Part shown: positions 60,263 to 64,000 of the stretch, piece after piece
Layout: each line of letters begins with the position of its first letter
Numbering within the stretch: position 1 is the stretch's first letter
Assembly (NCBI RefSeq): GCF_014649795.1
Contig: NZ_BMTS01000004.1
Location: 434,001-498,000 of the forward strand
DNA: 64,000 nt
Origin: Streptomyces melanogenes
GTDB lineage: Bacteria > Actinomycetota > Actinomycetes > Streptomycetales > Streptomycetaceae
Direction of reading: 5' to 3'
Translations under genes and position numbers: made by a program
Notes under the pieces: generated by a model
Told to the model about the DNA's origin: nothing
The model's database searches: none
Seen by the model: the letters and a program-made list of their open reading frames with translations, nothing else

Positions 60263-61153
60263 TCAGTGCTTCTCCCTCCTGGTCTGGTCCATACCGACGA
60301 CCTTGAAGTACGCGCGGTCGGTCGCGGTGTCCTCCAGGCAGCCGCGCAGCCGCATCCGGTCGTGGTCGGCGAGAGCGGGGTGGACGACGCCCGCGTAGAG
60401 GCCGTCGCCGAGGCTGCCGAGAGGGGCGTCGTAGAGCGGGACCGCGGTGGAGTGGCGGCAGCGGTTCCAGATCTCGTGGGCCAGCAGCGCCTGGTACTCC
60501 TGGCCGGATACCCCCCGGGTGGCGAGGCGGACCACCACCGAGGTCGCGACGGTGTCCGGGGCGCGCTCCTCGGGGCGGGTTTCGGTCAGTTCGCCGAGCC
60601 CGAGGACGAGGGCGGCCAGTGCGGTGGTTCCGGCGATGAAACCGGTGACCTGGTGTCGCCTGCGGCGCCGGTCCGGGCCGGTCGCGGGCAGGGCGTCGAG
60701 GTCGGCGCCGAGCGGCGGTGCGGCGAGGACCGCGAGACGGCCCGCGACCCGGCGGTCGGCGGCGGGGCGGACCGTGCTCTGGGCGATCTTCTGGACGAGC
60801 CGCGCGAGCCCCGAGAGCACGGCACCTGCGGCCATCAGAACGGGGACGAAGACGTGCGTGCGCTCCACCCGGATGTCGTCCAGCCACCGGAAGCGCGCGG
60901 CGGGATCCTCCGCGCGGGGTTGTTCCAGCCGGGCCAGGACGTCGGCGTGACGCCGGTGGCCCTCACTGATGCGCTGCTCGATGCGGCTGAGACGGCCCAG
61001 CAGGACCAGGCCGAGCAGCAGCACTTCGGCGACGAGCAGCAGAACACCGCACATGATCGCGCGCTGCCACTGCCAGCGGTAGAGGTAGATGACGACGTAC
61101 GAGCCCGCGCCGAGCCCGGCCGCGCCCGCGAAGAGGTGTGCCAGTCGCTTCAC
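60263..61153 (-). CDS. Membrane protein, unknown function
   Basis: A 296-residue protein with about four membrane segments: LFAGAAGLGAGSYVVIYLY, AIMCGVLLLVAEVLLLGLVLLG, VFVPVLMAAGAVLSGLARLV and VTGFIAGTTALAALVLGLGE. A charged coiled stretch (IEQRISEGHRRHADVLARLE) lies between the second and third. The last ~90 residues are soluble, with HEIWNRCRHSTAVPLYDAPL. No family was recognised. The GTG start overlaps the stop of the PEP-synthase-like gene (GTGA), so they are co-translated. Confidence 0.55.
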   Translation of the reverse strand: MKRLAHLFAGAAGLGAGSYVVIYLYRWQWQRAIMCGVLLLVAEVLLLGLVLLGRLSRIEQRISEGHRRHADVLARLEQPRAEDPAARFRWLDDIRVERTHVFVPVLMAAGAVLSGLARLVQKIAQSTVRPAADRRVAGRLAVLAAPPLGADLDALPATGPDRRRRRHQVTGFIAGTTALAALVLGLGELTETRPEERAPDTVATSVVVRLATRGVSGQEYQALLAHEIWNRCRHSTAVPLYDAPLGSLGDGLYAGVVHPALADHDRMRLRGCLEDTATDRAYFKVVGMDQTRREKH

Positions 61154-63228
61154 CGGTCGGCCGCCTCTCGCGTACGGGTGTCCGCCAGGCATACGTCCCC
61201 GCTCGTGCCGTCGACGGCCAGACGGGTCCCCGGAGCGAACCGCTGTACGGCGTCGGCGGCGCCGACCACTGCGGGCACCTTGAACTCCCTTGCCAGCACG
61301 GCCAGATGGGACAGCGGGCTGCCGGTCTGGGCGACCAGGGCGGTCACCTGCGGCAGCAGGGGAGCGAGGGCCGGGTCGAGGGTGCGTACGACCAGGACGG
61401 CGTCCTCGGGGCGCTCACCCCGGCCGTCCCAGGCGGTTCCGGTGGCGCGGCCGCCGGAGACGCCCTGGGCGGCGCCGTTGCTCGGGCGTTCGGCGACCAC
61501 CACGGAGTCGCCCGCCAGCCGGAAGGTGTCGGGCAGCGGCGGGCTGTCGGGGCGGGGGAGGCGCTGGGCGACGTCGCCCGGTAAGGGAGAACCGTCCAAG
61601 GCGCTCGCTAACTCGTGCCACTGCAACTGCGCGACGGCTCGGTGCGACAGGGTGATACGGCGTGCGGCGTCGTGGACGAGGTGTACCTGGAGTTGGTGGA
61701 TCCAGCGGATGCGCATCCGCAGTGACTCGCGGGTCGGCAGGGTGAGGTGACGTGAGTCCGTCGACGTGACCGTAGGTGTGTGACCGTTCTCCTCGGTCGG
61801 AGGCAGTCGCAGGGGAACGGTGAGACTCGGCGGGGTGAGCGCCAGGACCACCGGTGTGCCCGCCACGATCTCGGTGTCCGTGCGCCCCTGGCCTCGGCCT
61901 TCGGTCAGTGCGGCGAGCGCCGCGCTCGCGGCCGTACGGGTGCTGCTCTCCCGCAGCAACGCGCCCGCCAGCGCCTCCTGCGCGTGCAGGGCCGCCAGGG
62001 CCGAGCGCGTCCAGCGCAGTAGATCGGCCAGGTCGGCGCGCGAGAGCTCGGCCGGTGCCGGGGTCTCGGCCAACCGGCGGTCGATGTCGGCCGTGAGGTC
62101 GAGGGCGAGGTCGGGCAGGGCGCGGGTCAATCGCCCGGTGCGCCACGCCGCTGCCAGACGGCGGGCGCCCGGCAGCGGGTTGAGCCTGGCCAGCAGACGG
62201 TGGCGGGGCGGTGCGATGCCCAGCAGACGCAGGTCCGCCGCGGCACGTCCGGCGACCGTGGTCGCCACGGGGTGGGTGCGCAGCAGACGGCGCGGTGCGC
62301 TGCCCGCGATGTCGAGCGCGGAGCAGATACCCCGGGCCATCGGCGCCACCCACAGGTCCTCCTCCAGCGGTTGCAGGGTGCCGGGGAGGGTTTCGGCGAC
62401 GGGGCCGGGGCCGAGCAGCCGTGCGCCGCGGGCGGGGCGCGCGGTCATGGCCGTGATGGGACGGGCCTGGAACAGCCACAGCCGTCCTGCCGCGTCGAAG
62501 CCGAACTCCATGTCCTGCGGCCCGCCGAAGATCCTCTCCACCTGCCGGGCCAGACGGGCGAGGCGGTGGAGCTCGGTACGGGTCAGCAGGTGCTCGCCGT
62601 TGGTGTGCGGGGTGGTGGGGCGCAGCCGTCGGCCCGAGCGGGTCAAGTGGTAGCTGGTGCCGTCCTGTTCACCGCTGACCAGGGTGTCGGGCCCGCCGCG
62701 CACGGCGCTGACCAGCATCCGGTCCAGCCGGCCTTCCACGGGGTCGGCACCGAAGAGCACCCCGCCCACGCGTGCGTCGAGCATGGGCTGGACGAGGACC
62801 GCCATCGGGGCCCGGGTGCCGTCGAGCCGGTCGGCGGAGTCGAGGACCGTACGCACGGCCGCGCGGAAGCCGGGCCAGTCGCGTATGTCGAGCACGGAGG
62901 CGAACTGCCCGGCCAGGGAGGACTCCTCGGTGTCCTCCTGCGGGGACGAGGAGCGTACGACCAGTGGGACGGCGCCGTCTTGGGAGAGCTCGTGCCAGGC
63001 GTGCCGCAGGGCTCGGGCGTCGTCACCGGCGCCGTGCGGGATGACGAAGCCGGGCAGGACCGGCAGCCCGGCGGCTGCCGCACGCGCCAGGTTGGCGGCT
63101 TTGGAGCCCGCGGACAGGGGCAGTTGAGCGGCGGGCCGGTCCAGCGCGACGGCCGCGTCGGGGTGGACGCCGGTTTCCTCGCCGCGTTCCTCGCCCTGTT
63201 CCCGGCCGCGTTCATCGAGGGTGGTCAT
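61150..63228 (-). CDS. PEP-synthase/rifampin phosphotransferase-like enzyme
   Basis: A ~692-residue protein. An ATP-binding PPDK-like domain covers about 20-310: GSKAANLARAAAAGLPVLPG, LVVRSSSPQEDTEESSLAGQ, FGFDAAGRLWLFQARPI. A helical middle region covers about 310-590. A C-terminal swivelling His domain follows (about 600-690), with the phospho-His in TGSPLSHLAVLAREFKVPAVVG. This is the order in PEP synthase and rifampin phosphotransferase. Two TTA codons lie at 61582-61584 and 61609-61611. The start is uncertain (63228 or 63384, neither with a good ribosome site). It overlaps a membrane protein gene. Confidence 0.7.
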   Translation of the reverse strand: MTTLDERGREQGEERGEETGVHPDAAVALDRPAAQLPLSAGSKAANLARAAAAGLPVLPGFVIPHGAGDDARALRHAWHELSQDGAVPLVVRSSSPQEDTEESSLAGQFASVLDIRDWPGFRAAVRTVLDSADRLDGTRAPMAVLVQPMLDARVGGVLFGADPVEGRLDRMLVSAVRGGPDTLVSGEQDGTSYHLTRSGRRLRPTTPHTNGEHLLTRTELHRLARLARQVERIFGGPQDMEFGFDAAGRLWLFQARPITAMTARPARGARLLGPGPVAETLPGTLQPLEEDLWVAPMARGICSALDIAGSAPRRLLRTHPVATTVAGRAAADLRLLGIAPPRHRLLARLNPLPGARRLAAAWRTGRLTRALPDLALDLTADIDRRLAETPAPAELSRADLADLLRWTRSALAALHAQEALAGALLRESSTRTAASAALAALTEGRGQGRTDTEIVAGTPVVLALTPPSLTVPLRLPPTEENGHTPTVTSTDSRHLTLPTRESLRMRIRWIHQLQVHLVHDAARRITLSHRAVAQLQWHELASALDGSPLPGDVAQRLPRPDSPPLPDTFRLAGDSVVVAERPSNGAAQGVSGGRATGTAWDGRGERPEDAVLVVRTLDPALAPLLPQVTALVAQTGSPLSHLAVLAREFKVPAVVGAADAVQRFAPGTRLAVDGTSGDVCLADTRTREAADR

Positions 63229-63540
63229 CGCACACCGTCCGCAGCGTCCGTTGACGCGTACGTCCGCGCGGTGACTGGGGAGGCTGGTGGGAACGTCGGC
63301 CCGATCCACGACAGTGCGAGCATGTTTCTCCCCCTCGGCCCCGGGTCCGGGATTCGACCGATCCTTCACATCGGTGTTGTTCATGTCAGTTTCCGCTTGA
63401 GTTTGCCTTGCCTTGCGGGGGAGATGACGGCAGAGCAGTGCGGAACAAGCCACGGGGGTACGACGACGTCCGCGCCGAGGTCACGGGTCCGTGACTCGGC
63501 GCGGTGCGGGCGTCGTCGTCCGCCCGTCGGGCGGTTGGTT
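63229..63540. other. 312-base gap upstream of the PEP-synthase-like gene
   Basis: It holds the alternative start at 63384 and an alternative N-terminal leader containing CGRC. Toward the far end are the hairpins described at 63460-63534. No other gene was seen. Confidence 0.5.
63460..63534 (-). terminator. Two strong hairpins after the PH-like protein gene
   Basis: On the minus strand, CCGCC/GGCGG (63520-63534) comes first after the stop. It is followed by a longer stem: CGCGCCGA and TCGGCGCG (63471-63478, 63496-63503) around GTCACGG and CCGTGAC (63480-63486, 63489-63495), with outer ACGACGACG/CGTCGTCGT arms. Such stems end transcription in Streptomyces without a T run. Confidence 0.6.
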
Positions 63541-64000
63541 CTACTCTTCGAAGTAGGCGTTCAGTACTTCTTCGAGCTGCTCGGACCACTGGGCGAGGCT
63601 CGCCCGGTCCTCGGCCTGGACGTCCATGCGGAACCAGCGGGGCCGGGGCAGATGCACCGTGACCGCGAACCGGCGGTTCCAGCGGGAGGTCGCGTACTCG
63701 ACGGCGCTGAGCTCGTCCCAGCCGAAGTCGGCCTCCTCGCCGTCGAGGCACAGCCGGATGCCCGCGCGGTCGGCGGTGATGGATCCCCGCCGGTCGGACG
63801 CGGAGAGGGTGGGCCCGTCCTCGGCCGAGCCGGACGCGGGGCGTTCGGGGTCGGGTTCGTCGGCCGCGGGCTCGGCGTCGGCGTCCGCCGTCGGCGCGGT
63901 GGCGGGCTCGGGCTCCTCGGCCCTCACGTCTTCCGCCTCGGCCTCGTCGGCCGTCACGTCGTCCGCTTCGGCCTCCGGCCCCGGCTCGGCCGTCTTCTGC
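63541..64000 (-). CDS. Acidic-tailed PH-like domain protein, partial
   Basis: The frame is open to the window edge, so the N-terminus is missing; a GTG at 63957 is an internal codon or an alternative start. The visible ~153 residues begin with a long Glu/Ala/Asp/Pro-rich stretch of low complexity. A compact domain of about 90 residues follows: RRGSITADRAGIRLCLDG, LSAVEYATSRWNRRFAVTVH and AEDRASLAQWSEQLEEVLNA, a pattern like a pleckstrin-homology fold common in Streptomyces unknowns. The function is unknown. Hairpins just after its stop probably end the transcript. Confidence 0.6.
   Translation of the reverse strand, partial: QKTAEPGPEAEADDVTADEAEAEDVRAEEPEPATAPTADADAEPAADEPDPERPASGSAEDGPTLSASDRRGSITADRAGIRLCLDGEEADFGWDELSAVEYATSRWNRRFAVTVHLPRPRWFRMDVQAEDRASLAQWSEQLEEVLNAYFEE

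Noticed and set aside
1..64000. CRISPR arrays, tRNA/rRNA genes, insertion sequences, phage genes or integration sites
   Set aside because: No regular spaced repeats, cloverleaf-like segments, transposase motifs or integrase motifs were seen.

Overview
The window looks like a piece of a Streptomyces chromosome. G+C is very high, third codon positions are almost all G or C, and GTG/TTG starts and four-base ATGA/GTGA gene overlaps are common. The gene families also fit: WhiB, ANTAR/GAF regulators, STAS and MEDS proteins, DUF5133, a mycothiol-dependent isomerase, and many Tat-exported enzymes. Rare TTA codons sit in four genes, which suggests bldA control. No rRNA, tRNA, CRISPR array, insertion sequence or phage genes were seen. 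All calls come from reading the sequence; no database search was run.

Bases 1-10.8 kb hold a dense signalling block: four ANTAR proteins, three of them with GAF domains, a STAS/MEDS-ATPase pair, a single-domain response regulator, a MarR-like regulator, a zinc-ribbon cupin and a WhiB protein. Bases 10.8-24.3 kb are mixed metabolism and regulation. They include two TetR modules with clear palindromic operators, beta-propeller (SMP-30/YncE) proteins, a family 8 polysaccharide lyase beside a chagasin-like inhibitor, a LysR gene, methyltransferases and a beta-carbonic anhydrase.

Bases 24.4-37.4 kb form a pentose/hexose-utilisation locus, probably for L-arabinose or galactose from hemicellulose. 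It has an IclR regulator, a lactonase, an aldose epimerase, a ChvE-MmsA-MmsB type sugar ABC importer, a TIM-barrel protein of unknown role, a zinc dehydrogenase, a galactonate-dehydratase-like enolase and a secreted GH51 arabinofuranosidase. A shared palindrome, GTTCGA-N4-TCGAAC, lies before the importer operon, the dehydratase and the arabinofuranosidase, with a half-site before the IclR gene, so the locus reads as one regulon.

Bases 37.4-46.2 kb carry a membrane protein, a DUF4232 lipoprotein, an NlpC/P60 hydrolase, a TetR/MFS efflux pair, a cupin, a SnoaL-like protein, a DUF6817 protein and another MFS pump. Bases 46.5-53.2 kb are the most novel part: a seven-gene cluster built around a sedoheptulose-7-phosphate cyclase, with a degenerate cyclase homologue, intact and degenerate cupins, two VOC proteins and a GMC oxidoreductase. 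It lacks the aminotransferase, kinase and glycosyltransferase expected of known C7-cyclitol pathways. A two-component system follows. Bases 56-64 kb hold a secreted carboxylesterase, an aerolysin-like pore-forming protein with a DosR-like box upstream, a CtaG/DUF2243 membrane pair, and a PEP-synthase/rifampin-phosphotransferase-like enzyme next to a membrane protein.
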